Below, piece by piece: positions 11,166 through 23,900 of a stretch of DNA of 64,000 nucleotides. Within the stretch, counting starts at the first letter, position 1; the number at the start of each line of letters is the position of its first letter. The DNA is from Macrostomum hystrix. Lineage: Eukaryota > Platyhelminthes > Macrostomidae. The notes below the pieces were generated by a model. The model did no database searches. It was given only the letters and a program-made list of their open reading frames with translations, and was not told the DNA's origin. Position numbers and translations under genes: made by a program. The stretch covers positions 980,501 through 1,044,500 of the forward strand of contig CATNEN010000041.1 in the NCBI GenBank assembly GCA_950097015.1, given 5' to 3'.

Positions 11166-11714
11166 ATGAACAAGATCTCATTGTTCTTGAATCTATGGAT
11201 GCTAGATCTATTTAGATCTAAAAATGTTGAAATGCACACTTGAAGAATTTAGGAATCAGGAAATTCAATGCAGACAAGAACAGTAAAAAATATGTTATAC
11301 AACTATTTTCTACTAAATGCAGACTTTTACACAAATGCCAAATGGAATCAAGTCTGAGAGTAAAACACATTCGAATGGAATGTAGTGGATTGTGGCATGC
11401 CCCACTTGCTAGCAGTGCTTGCATATATTTGTCACGCCACATGAGTTGTAGCAAAGTGTCATAGCTCAGTCACACCACAACAGATATTTGGAAGTCACTC
11501 TACATGCTTGTATGCTCTATAAGCTTCGACTGGAACCGGGTGCCAGGAATAGCAGAAATCTTGAAATAAACATTTGGACCGTCCATTGATACCTGTAGGA
11601 CGGATAATAGTGGCTGGTTTTTTTTAAACGAAGTCAATTGTGTCTTCGTAGCATTAGAATTTCTATATAATTAATTGGCTAGAGTCAGTTTTCCGTCAGT
11701 AATTTTCAGCGGAG

Positions 11715-14223
11715 ATGTCAGGCCGGGCAGCGCCATCAAAGCCTTCGGCCTTGGTGTCGGCGGCTCTCCAGCAGCACCTGCTGCAGCGGATGGGCGACTT
11801 CGGTAGCAGCGGTATGCCGTTCCGCCTGCCCAGCATCAACGCCAGGCCCTGGGGCGCTCAGGGACCATCCAGCGGTGGCAGCAGCAAGGCCAGGCTGAAG
11901 GCCGTGAAGCCTGTGGTCGACACCGGACTCAGTGAGTTGCTGTGGATTCCTGAAAACAGGACCCTGAAAACAAACTCGCCAACATTGAAAGCCGCTCTCT
12001 TAAATAACAGTTTGTTTATAATGAATAATGCCTAATATAAACGTGAGAACTATGCTCAACTTGGCCTGCAAATCATTCCTTTAGGAAAGCCGCGCCGAGA
12101 GAAGCCCAAAGACGACCCCAGCGCGACATTTGCCACGCAGCTGCTGCTGAGCAAGAAGGAGAAAGTGCTGGACGCGAAGCGAGTGGAAAAACCAAATTTA
12201 GGTAGGACCTGATTGAAAATTGTATCAGAAAATTACTCCCAGATCCTAGCTGGTTCTGTAATTAGCCATTCCATCCCTTGAGATCCTTCGGCTTTAGTTA
12301 CCTACCAGACCGAGTGCTGAAAGTTTAGGGTTCAGCAGCCCCACTCCCAGATCCCCAGGTTGTAGCTGCCACACTTCCAGATCCCCAAATTGTAGCTGCC
12401 CTACTCCCAGATCCCCAGGTTGTAGCTGCCCCACTCCCAGATCCCCAGGTTGTAGCTGCCCCACTCCCAGATCCCCAGGTTGTAGCTGCCCCACTCCCAG
12501 ATCCCCAGGTTGGAGCTGCCCCACTCCCAGATCCCCAGGTTGTAGCTGCCCAACTTCAGATCCCCAGGTTGTAGTTGCCCTACTCCACGATCCCCAGGTT
12601 GTAGCTGCCCCACTCCCAGATCCCCAGGTTGTAGCTGCCCCACTCCCAGATCCCCAGGTTGTAGCTGCCCCACTCCCAGATCCCCAGGTTGTAGCTGCCA
12701 CACTTCCAGATCCCCAGATTGTAGCTGCCCCACTCCCAGATCCCCAGGTTGTAGCTGCCACACTTCCAGATCCCCAGATTGTAGCTGCCCCACTCCCAGA
12801 TCCCCAGGTTGTAGCTGCCACACTTCCAGATCCCCAGGTTAATTACGCTGATTTAAGCATGCCCATCTTTGTTCGCAACTTGAACAGCCCAGAGACTCGG
12901 TCTGGTGGAGTACGAGCGTCCGCAGGCTCTGTCCGAGGAGGCCTGGCAGTCGCTGAAGCGTCGCCCGAATGTTCAGGACGCCATTCAGGAGCCCTGCGTC
13001 ATCTGCAAAGAAGACTTCGGCCTGCAGGACCAGGTGCTGCTGTCTTGCTCGCATGTGTTCCACAAGGTGAGTCTACGTATCCAAAACGGAGTATATTTGA
13101 GTATCAATCGGTCTCTTGATCATGATTATATCCCGATCCCTATTCAGGAATTCTCCCGATTTCAAGCCTCCGGTGGGATTTATCCCTTATCCCCTATTCC
13201 AAATATTTCCGGCAGGAGTTCCCTCATCTCGCGGTTAGTGACCTGCCCTGATTCCCACTCTCTGTTTCGATCCATCTGTCAGGCCTGCCTGGAAGCATTC
13301 GAGCGGTTCTCCGGCCGCAAGTCCTGCCCGATGTGCCGCAAGGAGGCTTACGAGAAGCGCCAGATCTACGACGGCGAGTATCAGCACCTGGTCAGGTGCG
13401 CCACAAGGTAAGGAAATTGGGCTCTGGGTGATTGTTTGATGGACATTGAGAAACACTTGCACCGGTGCTCCCTGGCTTCGCCTCGCAGAATCCAGGCCGC
13501 ATGGCGCGGCTACGTTGCCCGTCGTCTCTACCGGCAGCTGCGACGCCTGCGGCCGCCGACGGACCCCCGCCTGAGGCGCCGGTTCTACGAGGAGCGCCTG
13601 GCCGAAGTGTCCGACCGGATGGTCCGCTGCTGCGACCTCGGCGTCAACGACTTCCTGGCCGACATCGACCGCTGCGTGGCGGCCAGCCGGCGGGTGTTCC
13701 AGGCCTGGTCGGGCGCCGGGCGGGACCTCACCGAGGAGCAGTGGGGCGAGACCGCCGGCAAGGTACTGATGGAAAACCCGATCCCTAGCAGTCATCCCTT
13801 AAATATTTATGGTTAAACTATTGATTAAAATATTTGTGTCGTGAGTAATTTTCCGGACATCTCATAAAGTGGTGAGTGAGAAGTGAGTATTAGAACAGTT
13901 AGCAATTAATCTAAAACCTATTTTTTATCCCAGCTGCGAAATCCCAACCCTGGCTCCTCCAGGCCATTCGCCGCTGCGACGCCGACTGCCCGATCTGCCT
14001 GCTGCCGTTGGCCGTGCCCGCCTCTGCCGTCAGCGCCGCCGCCGCCGCCACGGCTCTGGCCCGCCCGGCCGTACTACTCTCCTGCTCGCACGTCTATCAC
14101 ACCGTCTGCATCGCCACCTTCGAAGAGCTGGTTTGCGGCGCCCCGGCCCGCCTCTGTCCGGTGTGCCGTGCCCCGGCCTATCAGAAGCGGCCCATTGACC
14201 CCAACATCCTGCTGCCCGGCTGA
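11715..14223 (+). CDS. RNF32: RING finger protein 32 homolog (two RING fingers flanking an IQ motif)
   Basis: Exons 11715-11931, 12085-12201, 12888-13066, 13283-13407, 13489-13762 and 13963-14223 give 1,173 nt and 390 residues; mammalian RNF32 is of similar size. The first RING starts CVICKEDF, continues LLSCSHVFHK|ACLEAF and ends CPMCRKEAY. An IQ motif follows (IQAAWRGYVARRLYR). The second RING is CPICLLPL, then LLSCSHVYHTVCIATF and CPVCRAPAYQKRP. This RING-IQ-RING order is characteristic of RNF32. Zinc-binding RINGs suggest E3 ligase activity, and the IQ motif suggests calmodulin binding; both are family knowledge or inference. The last acceptor is ambiguous. AG at 13961-13962 keeps the frame. 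The stronger-looking AG at 13932-13933 would need the upstream exon to extend to 13812. AATAAA lies at 14389-14394. Confidence 0.85.
12334..12838 (+). repeat. 30-bp minisatellite in an RNF32 intron (~17 copies)
   Basis: The unit GTTGTAGCTGCCCCACTCCC plus AGATCCCCAG is repeated about 17 times with small variants and stops about 50 bp before the next exon. A long antisense open frame here is an artefact of a unit length divisible by three. Confidence 0.95.
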
Positions 14224-15180
14224 GACCGCCTGCTGTGCCTGCCCTGCATTATTCCGTCCAAGCTGTGATATGCGAAAGCCTTCTTTATACTGGGGATCTG
14301 TTGATCTCATACTCGTACAAGCTGTTTATAATGGCACACCTAAACAAACGATAAAATACTTTTGATACCGCGGATGTTTGATATTTTTAATAAAAGACGT
14401 GATATTTTACTGTCTTATTCTGAGTGGGATCGCAGTGAGGAGAACTCCGGTTAAATGGGATTTGATTCGCTGGGATTCTAGTTGCATGTGATCAGAGTGA
14501 GTGGGATTCTAGTTGGATGGGATCAGAGTGAGTGGGATTCTAGTTGGATGGGATCGGAGTGAGTGGGATTCTAGTTGGATGGGATCAGAGTGAGTGGGAT
14601 TCTAGTTGGATGGGATCGGAGTGAGTGTGATTCAAGTAGATGGGATCAGAGTGAGTGGGATTCAAGTTAGATGGGATCGGAGTAAGTGTGATTCAAGTAG
14701 ATGGGATCGGAGTGAGTGTGATTCAAGTTGATGGGATCAGAGTGAGTGTGATTCAAGTATATGGGATCAGAGTGAGTGTGATTCAAGTAGATGGGATCAG
14801 AGTGAGTGTGATTCAAGTAGATGGGATCAGAGTGAGTGGGATTCAAGTTAGATCGGATCGGAGTAAGTGTGATTCAAGTAGATGGGATCAGAGTGAGTGT
14901 GATTCAAGTTAGATGGGATCGGAGTGAGTGTGATTCAAGTAGATGGGATCAGAGTTAGTGTGATTCAAGTAGATGGGATCAGAGTGAGTGGGATTCAAGT
15001 TAGATGGGATCGGAGTGAGTGTGATTTAAGTAGATGGGATCAGAGTGAGTGGGATTCAAGTTAGATGGGATCGGAGTGATTGGGATTATAGTTTAATGGC
15101 ATGGGATCAAAGACTGTTGCCTCAAGGCATGTCTCGTATTGCTTGCAGACGTAGAACTCTCGAGCCGCAGTGCACCAAGA
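14224..15180. other. Spacer between RNF32 and mitoguardin genes, mostly minisatellite
   Basis: It holds the 3' end of the RNF32 transcript (AATAAA at 14389), then a ~30-32 bp minisatellite, then an acceptor-like TTGCAG just before the mitoguardin start, which suggests a 5' UTR intron or upstream non-coding exon. Confidence 0.65.
14470..15090 (+). repeat. 30-32 bp minisatellite (GATGGGATCAGAGTGAGTG unit)
   Basis: About 20 copies, each GATGGGATCRGAGTGAGTG followed by GATTCAAGT or GATTCTAGTTG. The length varies by 1-2 bp between subtypes. Confidence 0.9.
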
Positions 15181-17527
15181 ATGGCATCTCTGGTGGTGTC
15201 CCGTCGAGCCCTTCAGCTGGCTCTGGCAGGCGCCGGTGTGTCAGCCGCCCTGCTGGCCTGGTACCTCCGCTGGCGCGCCGCCCGCAGGCAGCAGCAGCGA
15301 CGCAGCCGTCTAGACCACGACGGCATCGGGGGCAGCGGCGACCTGATGTTGGACTATCCGCCAATCAATGGCTGCTGCGGCTGCGCCTGCCACCAGGTCG
15401 TGCTCGGAGGCGCGGCCACCCCAGCTGCAGTTGCAGCCGCCCCACCCACCTGCGGCAGCCGTCAGAGCCGCAAGTTCAGCAGCAAGCGAGGCAGTGTCCG
15501 CAGCGGTGGCAGTCATCGCCGACTGCGGCTAGACGAAGTCGACATTGTCGCAGCCGAGACTTGCAACGGCCTCGATGGAACACGTTCGGGTATCGAGGCG
15601 CTGCACCGAGTCATCGCCGACCTCGAGACTTCGCTTGAGAGCTTTGATGGACTCTCGAGTCCCGCCGGCGCCTTTGATGGTGGCAGAGGCGGATCCGGTG
15701 GCGAGTCGGAGCTTTTGGCCGAGCTGCGCAACCTCCTGGAGACGGCCTACCGCATCCGGGAGAGGGCCAAGCAGCGGGCCCTGGCTGTCGACGAAGCCTA
15801 CCTGCCGTCCACGGACGTCAGTGACGAAGACAGCGACGCCGATTCGTTTGTCAGCGCATTGGAACAGCTGGACATCAGCGATCTGGATGATCAGGTCTGG
15901 CTGCGCATCCTGGGAGCCATCAACTTATTAACTCCAATTTCAACTGATCGAATTCTTCTTCACCCCCATCTTTAATTGATCCCATCCGTCATTGATCCCA
16001 TTCATTATTGACCATATCCTTCATTGATCCCAGCCATCATTGATCCCATCCTTCATTAACCCCATCTTTCATTGATCCCAGCCGTTATTCATCCCATCCT
16101 TCATTAACCCCATCTTTCATTGATCCCAGCCGTCATTCATCCCATCCAGCATGGATCCTATCCTTCATTGATCCCAGCCGTCATTCATCCCATCCAGCAT
16201 GGATCCTATCCTTCATTGATCCCAGCCATAATTTATCTCATCCATCATGGATCCTATCCTTCATTGATCCCAGCCATAATTTATCCCATCCATCATGGAT
16301 CCTATCCTTCATTGATCCCAGCCATAATTTATCCCATCCATCATGGATCCTATCCTTCATTAATCCCATCTTTCATTGATCCCAGCCATCATTGATCCCA
16401 TCCATTATTGATCATATCCTTCATTGATCCCAGCGATCATTGATCCCATCCGTCATTGATCCCAGCCATCATTGATCCCATCCGTCATTTGGGATCATTT
16501 TAGGATCCCATTCATCATTGATGCCATCCTTCGTTGATCCCATCTTCATCGTGCATTTATCCCATCCATCCTAGATCCCATCGCTATCATTGCTCATCCC
16601 ACTGTTGAATGCCCTCAGATGCGCCTGGCCAAATGTGACAGTGCTCACCTGTACAGGGCGGCGCTGCTCGAGCTGGAAAATGGCAGCGTGCCGTTCAGAA
16701 AGCTGCGCACCGGCACGCTTGGCTGCTCAACGGACACCGAGTACTTGGCCAGGCTGCACTGCGTCCGGCTGGCCATGGACCAGCTCATGGCCGACAGGTG
16801 CGCGCTGCCTATCCTGCTACTTTTGCTTTGGCATTTTGCTTATCTGCATCTACTGCAAGTAGCATTAAATGCGCACGTAATGACTTTTCCGCTACTCGAA
16901 TCCCGCAGGGCCAGCGCCAACTGGTTTCGCGTGACCGGCCGCGAGCTGGGCGCCCTCCTGCTGGACCGGCTCGGCTGCGATGTACAGCCCTTCGAGCTGG
17001 CCTACCGCGAGCTGCTGCAGTTCCTCGACTCGCCCGAAGCCGCCGAGGCCATTCGGCGCGACCTCTCGCCCAAGGGTGTGCGCGTGTTCGGCCTTTACGA
17101 CATCGCCTTCGACTACATGCTGCTGGACGCCTTCGAGGAGCTGGCCAGCCCGCCGCCGTCCATTGTGTCGGTGCTGCAGAACCGCTGGCTGTCGGCCGGG
17201 TTCAAGCGCTCCGCACTGGACAGCACGGTCTGGACTCTGGTGCTGGCCAAGCGGAAAATGCTGGGCGGGGCGCGGGGCTTCTCCTACCACTTCTACGGCC
17301 TGGTGGCTAGCCTGGGCCCCGCGCTGGCCTGGGGCTTCCTGGGCCCCGACCAGCGGGCCAACAAAATCTGCGAGGCGCTGCGCAAGGCCGCCACACAGTT
17401 CGCCGAGGACGTGTTCAGCCCGCAGCGGGTGCGCTTCACCACCGTGGACGATCTGGCAGACGACGTCATGACCTGCGCCCAGCGCTCTGTCAGGTCCCTG
17501 CGGGAACGGCTGGCCGAGTGCGACTGA
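15181..17527 (+). CDS. MIGA: Mitoguardin (MIGA/FAM73) homolog
   Basis: Exons 15181-15894, 16619-16797 and 16909-17527 encode 503 residues with phases 0 and 2 matching. An N-terminal transmembrane helix (about residues 8-26, ALAGAGVSAALLAWYLRW) is followed by an arginine-rich cluster, as in outer mitochondrial membrane mitoguardins. The C-terminal lipid-binding region is well conserved: LRTGTLGCSTDTEYLARLH, FGLYDIAFDYMLLDAFEEL, VLQNRWLSAGFKRSAL, GPALAWGFLGPDQ. Residues about 217-228 form an acidic stretch ending SFVSALE, a phospho-FFAT-like motif expected to bind VAP at the ER. Family members promote mitochondrial fusion and ER-mitochondria lipid transfer. The protein is shorter than human paralogs, mainly in the linker. 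Start choice: first ATG of the frame, immediately before the helix. Confidence 0.92.
15985..16560 (+). repeat. ~15-bp (TCATTGATCCCATCC) minisatellite with 48-bp higher-order unit, in the first mitoguardin intron
   Basis: Nearly the whole 724-bp intron 15895-16618 is a degenerate array of TCATTGATCCCATCC-like units. From about 16120 to 16360 it is organised in 48-bp higher-order repeats. Confidence 0.9.
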
Positions 17528-18950
17528 ACTCAGAATACTCAAATCTGATTTGGATCTGTCGTATTGCCCATTTATCCCAGTTATCCCATCTCCCATTCGC
17601 CCTTCCCTCAACTTTGTACCACCGGCTTTCCTCTGCCATCTGCATCTGACACACCTGTCTCATCTGCCCCTCATTCCCCACCTGAGTCAATCATGAGCTC
17701 ACTGAGCTGGAGTGTCCAGTCATATTGAGGCTAGTTCTAGTTGCCGGTAGAGATCTGACAGCTTATGCGTGCAGGCACAGTTATTTTAGATCGCATGCTA
17801 CTTTGACATTGCTAATTATTTAATTAGCTTAGTGACGTCATTCCACTGGAAGTGTTTTATTTTCTCTATTTTTATGAAGTCGCACGCACGCAGTCCCCCC
17901 CATTTTATTACTGAGAGGTGGACTCTGTTGCCATGCCTTACCAGCCTTTCGTTTTGTCCTTCTCAACCTGCGCAGCCGTGAAAGGGCCAGGCATCTTTGA
18001 GAAACTTGTTTAAAGGCATTCTGCGGAGTTCTCAGTGTCGGATCTGAATGTCCAAGAAATAGAATCTATGCTTTTTTATCTGTTTGAAAACGTGTTTCAC
18101 AATTTCAATCTAAATGTTTACAGTGAACAGTGACAAGCTTTGTCAGATCCCTAAACATTCTCTGTTAGATTTGCAGTACTGAAATATTAATGGAATCGCC
18201 GTTTCTCTTTTCATTCTTTTGAAGTAGCCCTTTAAATTAGTTTTTAAGTAACAACATTCAAGGGTGGGAAGGCGACGGAAATGAAGGGTGGGAAGGCGAC
18301 GGAAATGAAGGGTGGGAAGGCGACGGAAATGAAGGGTGGGAAGGCGACGAAAATGAAGGGTGGGAAGGCGACGGAAATGAAGGGTGGGAAGGCGACGGAA
18401 ATGAAGGGTGGGAAGGCGACGGAAATGAAGGGTGGGAAGGCGACGAAAATGAAGTGTGGGAAGGCGACGGAAATGAAGGGTGGGAAGGCGACGGAAATGA
18501 AGGGTGGGAAGGCGACGGAAATGAAGGGTGGGAAGGCGACGGAAATGAAGGGTGGGAAGGCGACGAAAATGAAGTGTGGGAAGGCGACGGAAATGAAGTG
18601 TGGGAAGGCGACGGAAATGAATGGTGGGAAGGCGACGAAAATGAAGGGCGGGAAGGCGAAGGAAATGAAGGGTGGGAAGGCAGCGGAAATTAAGGGTGGG
18701 AAGGCAGCCGAAATGAAGGGTGGGAAGGGTGGAGATATAATTTCACGAACAATGAGACGATTGTTGAAGGCAGAGGGACAAAGCGGGATTCTCAATTCTC
18801 AATTGGTTGGCTGTCTGAATTGCCATTGTGAATTGGTGAAATTCAGATTGTGGAATGCGCGACAGTTAAGTTTTCTACTGCTATAAACCGATAGAAAATA
18901 CATGAAGGCTTAACGAGTCCTGAGGTCGCTCAGTTTATCCGAAAATCAGC
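17528..18950. other. Intergenic region between convergent mitoguardin and mucin genes
   Basis: It contains the mitoguardin 3' flank and a 24-bp minisatellite (18259-18735). No gene was recognised. Confidence 0.7.
18259..18735 (+). repeat. 24-bp minisatellite (~20 copies)
   Basis: The unit GAAATGAAGGGTGGGAAGGC followed by GACG is repeated about 20 times with few substitutions. The resulting 201-codon frame (MKGGKATE repeats) has no gene-like context, and antisense frames are equally open. Confidence 0.95.
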
Positions 18951-18956
18951 TTTATT
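18951..18956 (-). terminator. Candidate polyadenylation signal of the mucin gene
   Basis: AATAAA on the minus strand lies about 340 nt downstream of the mucin stop codon. It is the nearest canonical hexamer I saw in that orientation. Confidence 0.4.
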
Positions 18957-19291
18957 GAATAAATAACAAATAACGGTCAATGATTGATTTAACAGAGTCG
19001 GTTGGTTACACGGGCAGTGGAGACGCAACCGCCCCATTGAGCAGCTGATCTGCTGCTCTTAATCTTGTAGAATTTTCACTTGAATTTCGAAATTGTGCTA
19101 ATTTTTTGTCATTCAGTTGGCTGCCGCGGGGCGGAGAGGTCTCAAGCTTACTGCGCGCATTCACTTGAAAGCAAGTCAAAGTTGCCGTCTATGTCTATAA
19201 TTGGATAGGGGGTGCGCTAAATATTTAATAAAGTAATTTCTGTATTGCGCTAATCCGGCATCCGGGAACGAACAGTTACAGTAACGGCCGC

Positions 19292-20970
19292 TCAGGGCCC
19301 GCTGCAGGGCTGGCACTGGCACGACTTGGCGGTGCGGAAGTTCCTGGTGTGCACAGACTTGTCCGGGCAGGTCAGCTTCACCGGCCTGTTGATGGTGCTG
19401 ACGGCCTGGCAGCAGTAGTGCGAGCTGCCCTGGTTCAGGTACAGGTCCTGTACCCGCTCCGCCATGGTGGGCTGGCAATAGCCGGAGCAGTACTGCAGGT
19501 CCGGCACCACCTCCACATTCGCGCACTCGGCGCTGTTCACCTGGGCCTTGAAGATGCCGATGGTGGTGGTCAGCGGGGAGTAGGTCTTGATCGTGCAGTT
19601 CGTGCATTCGTCAATGGCTGCGGAGGGGCGGTTGTTGGATTAGTTAGTTGCTAGGAGCAATTTACATCCAAGGAGTAATGCAGTTCTGCAAAGCGCGCAA
19701 ATGATTCTCACAGGGCAGGCGGCAAGTCTCGCAGCACTCGTCTGGCTTGGGCAGCTGGCCAGGCCTGCAGAGCTGCACAGGCGGACACTTGATCTGCTTC
19801 TCCTGGACTCGCAGCTCGCCATTCGGCAGCTCAGCGCACTCGGACTCGTAGCAGTCCTGCTGCGAGGGGATCTTCTGCCCGATTTCCACTTCGGTTCCGT
19901 TAATGATGCAGCACCTGTGTGTGTCCACTTCAATCACGCGGTTGTAGTAGTCATCCTCGTCCGGGTTGCGCTCGCAGCGAACTCCGCGACAGTTGCTGAG
20001 CCAGTGGGTTTCACCCTCCTTCAGGTAGACCGACGAGCCCTGCACTTTGATCTCGCAGCGGCACTTCTCCACGTTGGGGCAGCACTCTCCGGGCTGGGCT
20101 TTGGGCTGCACCGCGCACTCGAAGTCGCGGATGGGCGGGCAGTGAATGTCCTCGCAGACCAGCTTCGGCTCCTCACCCGGCTGCTCGTAGCAGATGCAGA
20201 CCCGGCACTTGCCCTCCTTTCGAACGTCGCCCACCTCAAGCTCAATTCGCACCAATTCAGTCGGCCGATTGTTCGTGTTGTAGACATTCTCCGTCTGATT
20301 GCTCAGGTAAACGCAGACGCGTCGAGGTTCAGTGGTTGTGAACGTCGGGCCGGAGCTCGTGCTCGTGGGGAAAACACTAATGGTGCTGCCGCTGACTGTA
20401 CTGCTGGCACTGGTGCCGCTGACTGTGCTGCTGGCACTGGTGCCACTGACTGTGCTGCTGGCACTGGTGCCGCTGACTGTGCTGCTGGCACTGGGGCCGC
20501 TGACTGTGCTGCTGGCGCTGGTGCCGCTGACTGTTCCGCTGACTGTACTGCCGCTGATGGTAGTTCCTTCCTCGCACTCGCACTCACAGTTGGGCGGGCC
20601 GGAACTGATGGGGCCACGGCCAGGCGGACAGCTCGGGCAAACGAAGGGGGCGCAGTGGTAGACGCCGTGCTGAATGCAGGTGCACAATTGGCAGTCTGAC
20701 GTCTTGATAACGTGTCCAGGCTGCAGGTTGTGTAAAATCTTATGAGTCTGCTTGTTCTGCTGTGCAATTCAGACTAACGCTCAATGTGGCAAACCTTTAT
20801 CCTGCGGCCCTCGATGATGCAAGGACAGTCCTCAACGCAGCTGAGCCCATCGCACATGAGAGGCGGAGGGCAGAACATTGGGCACATCGACGTGTCGTTG
20901 ACCCCGGGGCAGACACGCGGCTTTGGTGGCGTCGGAGGAGTAACAATCTCCCGTGTCACAGTCTCGGGCG
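19292..20970 (-). CDS. Mucin exons 25-27: TIL/VWC-like segments and C-terminal cystine knot
   Basis: Exon 20970-20795 is a TIL-like cysteine module. Exon 20720-19712 has a CxC-rich segment, a Ser/Thr repeat of 9 residues (STVSGTSAS, 27-bp unit at about 20395-20550), and VWC-type modules ending CCETC. Exon 19617-19292 is a CTCK domain (CTNCTIKTY; LQYCSGYCQ; YCCQAVS; CQCQPC) with the TGA stop at 19294-19292. In vWF and mucins this knot mediates disulphide dimerisation. Confidence 0.88.
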
Positions 20971-23900
20971 CTGAGGGTTTCAAAGGTTGAATGTGATTTT
21001 CGATAGCGATTTTAATTTGATGGCTAGTCTGTTAGTCTTGATCTGATACGAGATTGGGTAGTTGCTAAATATTCTGATAACAGCGGAGATTGCATATCAA
21101 GAACGAATCCACGATGCCGCTTACTGAATTTGTTCGTCTGTGTGGCTGAAATCAGAATTGAAAACAAAAAGGAATCAATTATGCATAGAAGAGTAGGAGG
21201 AAGAAGCACAGAATCAAATAAAATCTAAACAAAACTCCTACCCTCCGTCGTCCTGTTCGGCTCAAGAGTCGCTGAAAAAAAGCGAAATTTATAGTTTCGC
21301 AGAGAACAGAACATATTTCAAAGTAAAACAGATATTAAAATTCAAGCAAACATCAAATCGGATGATACTCACCGAAGCACTCGCAGAAGTATCGGACCTC
21401 GTAGTCCAGACACTTGGTGGGGTACTGGTTCTCGTTCTTGCACACCAGGCCTTCGTTCACATCGCAGATGAGCTCCTGGGGAATGTCGGTGACGTCCTTC
21501 TTGCTGTCCGAGTCTCGGCACTGGATGCTGATCGGGTTGGGACAGAATCCAGGCCAGCGGTCTCTGGCCTTCTCGATGGTCTCGATGTCTCCGTCACCGG
21601 TGGACGGGTTGTCCAGATTGATCCAGTCGGTCCATTCCTCACAGACGGTGGTTTGTGTGCTTGGGACAAACGTGGTTTCCTGGGTCGTTGGTCTCGGAGT
21701 CCTTGTAGTCTCTGAAGGAGTCTCCGAGCTCGGAGTCCTTGATGGCTCAGACGGAGTGGGTGGGCTCGGAGTCCTTGATGGCTCGGATGGAGTGGGTGGG
21801 CTCGGAGTCCTTGGTGTCTCAGACTGAGTGGGTGGGCTCGGAGTCCTTGATGGCTCGGATGGAGTGGGTGGGCTCGGAGTCCTTGATGGCTCAGACGGAG
21901 AGGGTGGGCTCGGAGTCCTTGATGGCTCGGATGGAGTCGGTGTTTTTGGAGTCCTTGATGGTTCTGACGGAGAGGGGCTAGGAGGTGACGGCGCTTCGGA
22001 TGTCGCATTTGTCTCTGGAATTGTTGGAGTCGTTCGTTAAATACGATTGCAGCTGCTTGTATGTTCATTGATTCAGCATTTTATTTTGCAATAACTATAA
22101 GCTGCCAATAAAAATGCGTGATACGGTAGGATTTTGTAGTTTCTTCTTGTCTGCTGCTATTGTTTACATTAAAAACTTTTTAGTGGTGTATAGTGGTCGT
22201 TTTCTAAGCATTGCCACAAATTCCTTGGCTTTGCTGCGCTGTTCGAAGTGTTGTCGCAAACCGAAGTTCATTTGACTTTTACGATGCAAGTAGCCAAAAT
22301 AACTTTGAGGTTTCCTTCATTTAAAGTCTCACATTTACTGCTTCGCAAAGGTATAGCGAAATGGGCCAACCACACCTTCCCACAGTGTCCACAAAATCGA
22401 TGTTAAAAACAATGACAGGACTAACCACACTACAAGACAGTCTCTCTTACCAAAGCAAGCACAGTAGAATCGAACTTCATAGTCATTGCAGATGCTTGGG
22501 TATTGGTTCTCATTCTCGCACAGGAGTCCATTCTCCAGGTCGCAGATCAGCTCCTGGGGCAGCTGATCAACTGACTCTTTGCTCTGTGAATCGCGGCACT
22601 CGATTCCTTTAGGTTCTGGGCAGAAGTTCGGCCACTTTCGCCTTGCTTTCTCTATTGTCTCGACATCGCCATGCCCAGTGCTAGGCCGATCCAGATTGAT
22701 CCAGTCGGTCCATTCCTCACAGACGGTGGTTTGTGTGCTTGGGACAAACGTGGTTTCCTGGGTCGTTGGTCTCGGAGTCCTTGTAGTCTCTGAAGGAGTC
22801 TCCGAGCTCGGAGTCCTTGATGGCTCAGACGGAGTGGGTGGGCTCGGAGTCCTTGATGGCTCAGACGGAGTGGGTGGGCTCGGAGTCCTTGATGTCTCAG
22901 ACGGAGTGGGTGGGCTCGGAGTCCTTGATGGCTCAGACGGAGTGGGTTGGCTCGGAGTTCTTGATGGCTCAGACGGAGTGGGTGTGCTCGGAGTCCTTGA
23001 TGGCTCAGACGGAGTGGGTTGGCTCGGAGTTCTTGATGGCTCAGACGGAGTGGGTGGGCTCGGAGTCCTTGATGGCTCAGACGGAGTGGGTTGGCTCGGA
23101 GTTCTTGATGGCTCAGACGGAGTGGGTGGGCTCGGAGTCCTTGATGGCTCAGACGGAGTGGGTTGGCTCGGAGTTCTTGATGGCTCAGACGGAGTGGGTG
23201 GGCTCGGAGTCCTTGATGGCTCAGACGGAGTGGGTTGGCTCGGAGTTCTTGATGGCTCAGACGGAGTGGGTGGGCTCGGAGTCCTTGATGGCTCAGACGG
23301 AGTGGGCGGACTCGGAGTTCTTGATGGCTCAGACGGAGTGGGCGGGCTCGGAGTTCTTGATGGCTCAGACGGAGTGGGCGGGCTCGGAGTTCTTGATGGC
23401 TCAGACGGAGTGGGAGGGCTCGGAGTCCTTGATGGTTCAGATGGAGTGGGAGGGCTCGGAGTCCTTGATGGCTCAGACGGAGAGGGTGGGCTCGGAGTCC
23501 TTGATGGCTCAGACGGAGAGGGTGGGCTCGGAGTCCTTGATGGCTCAGACGGAGTGGGTTGGCTGGGAGTTCTCGATGGCTCAGACGGAGTGTCTGGGCT
23601 CGGAGTCCTTGGTGGTTCTGTCGTAGAGTTGGTCTCTGAAATTAAATATATATTCTCGTGAGCCGAAGTCTTCTTCAATTATCGTTCTATTTAATTTCAG
23701 AAATATTATTCTACGCTTTTTCAAAACTTCATGCGTAACTTAACGTGCTTTTCACTATAGTTTTAGCACTTTGCTTATATTCTTCTGAAGACATATAATA
23801 TGGCGTCAACAGTATCAATAAACCATTGCCAGAATTTAAGGTCTTTAAAATACCATTCCACCAGCAATAAGGCTCATGACTCACCAAAGCACTCGCAGAA

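Larger units (their letters stand above)
7284..11714. other. AT-rich intergenic region
   Basis: No cellular gene is recognisable here. It contains the candidate AATAAA of the upstream gene at 7807, a ~60-bp direct duplication (7900-7960 and 8077-8137), a Merlin-like transposase fragment at 9088-9342 (-), and an unexplained GC-rich island at about 10720-11165 bounded by AT-rich DNA. Confidence 0.7.

Noticed and set aside
16892-17611. 239-codon minus-strand frame opposite mitoguardin
   Set aside because: Shadow frame opposite strongly conserved, GC-rich coding sequence.
18281-18886. 201-codon MKGGKATE repeat frame
   Set aside because: 24-bp minisatellite, also open on the other strand; no promoter or splice evidence.
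19701-20699. 332-codon plus-strand frame over the 3' mucin exons
   Set aside because: Antisense to VWC-like and Ser/Thr repeat coding; lacks cysteine-module logic.
22579-23661. 360-codon plus-strand frame of GVGGLGVLDGSD repeats, and similar ones over other cassettes
   Set aside because: Antisense shadow of the mucin Pro/Ser/Thr repeats; the minus strand carries CysD domains and correct splice sites.
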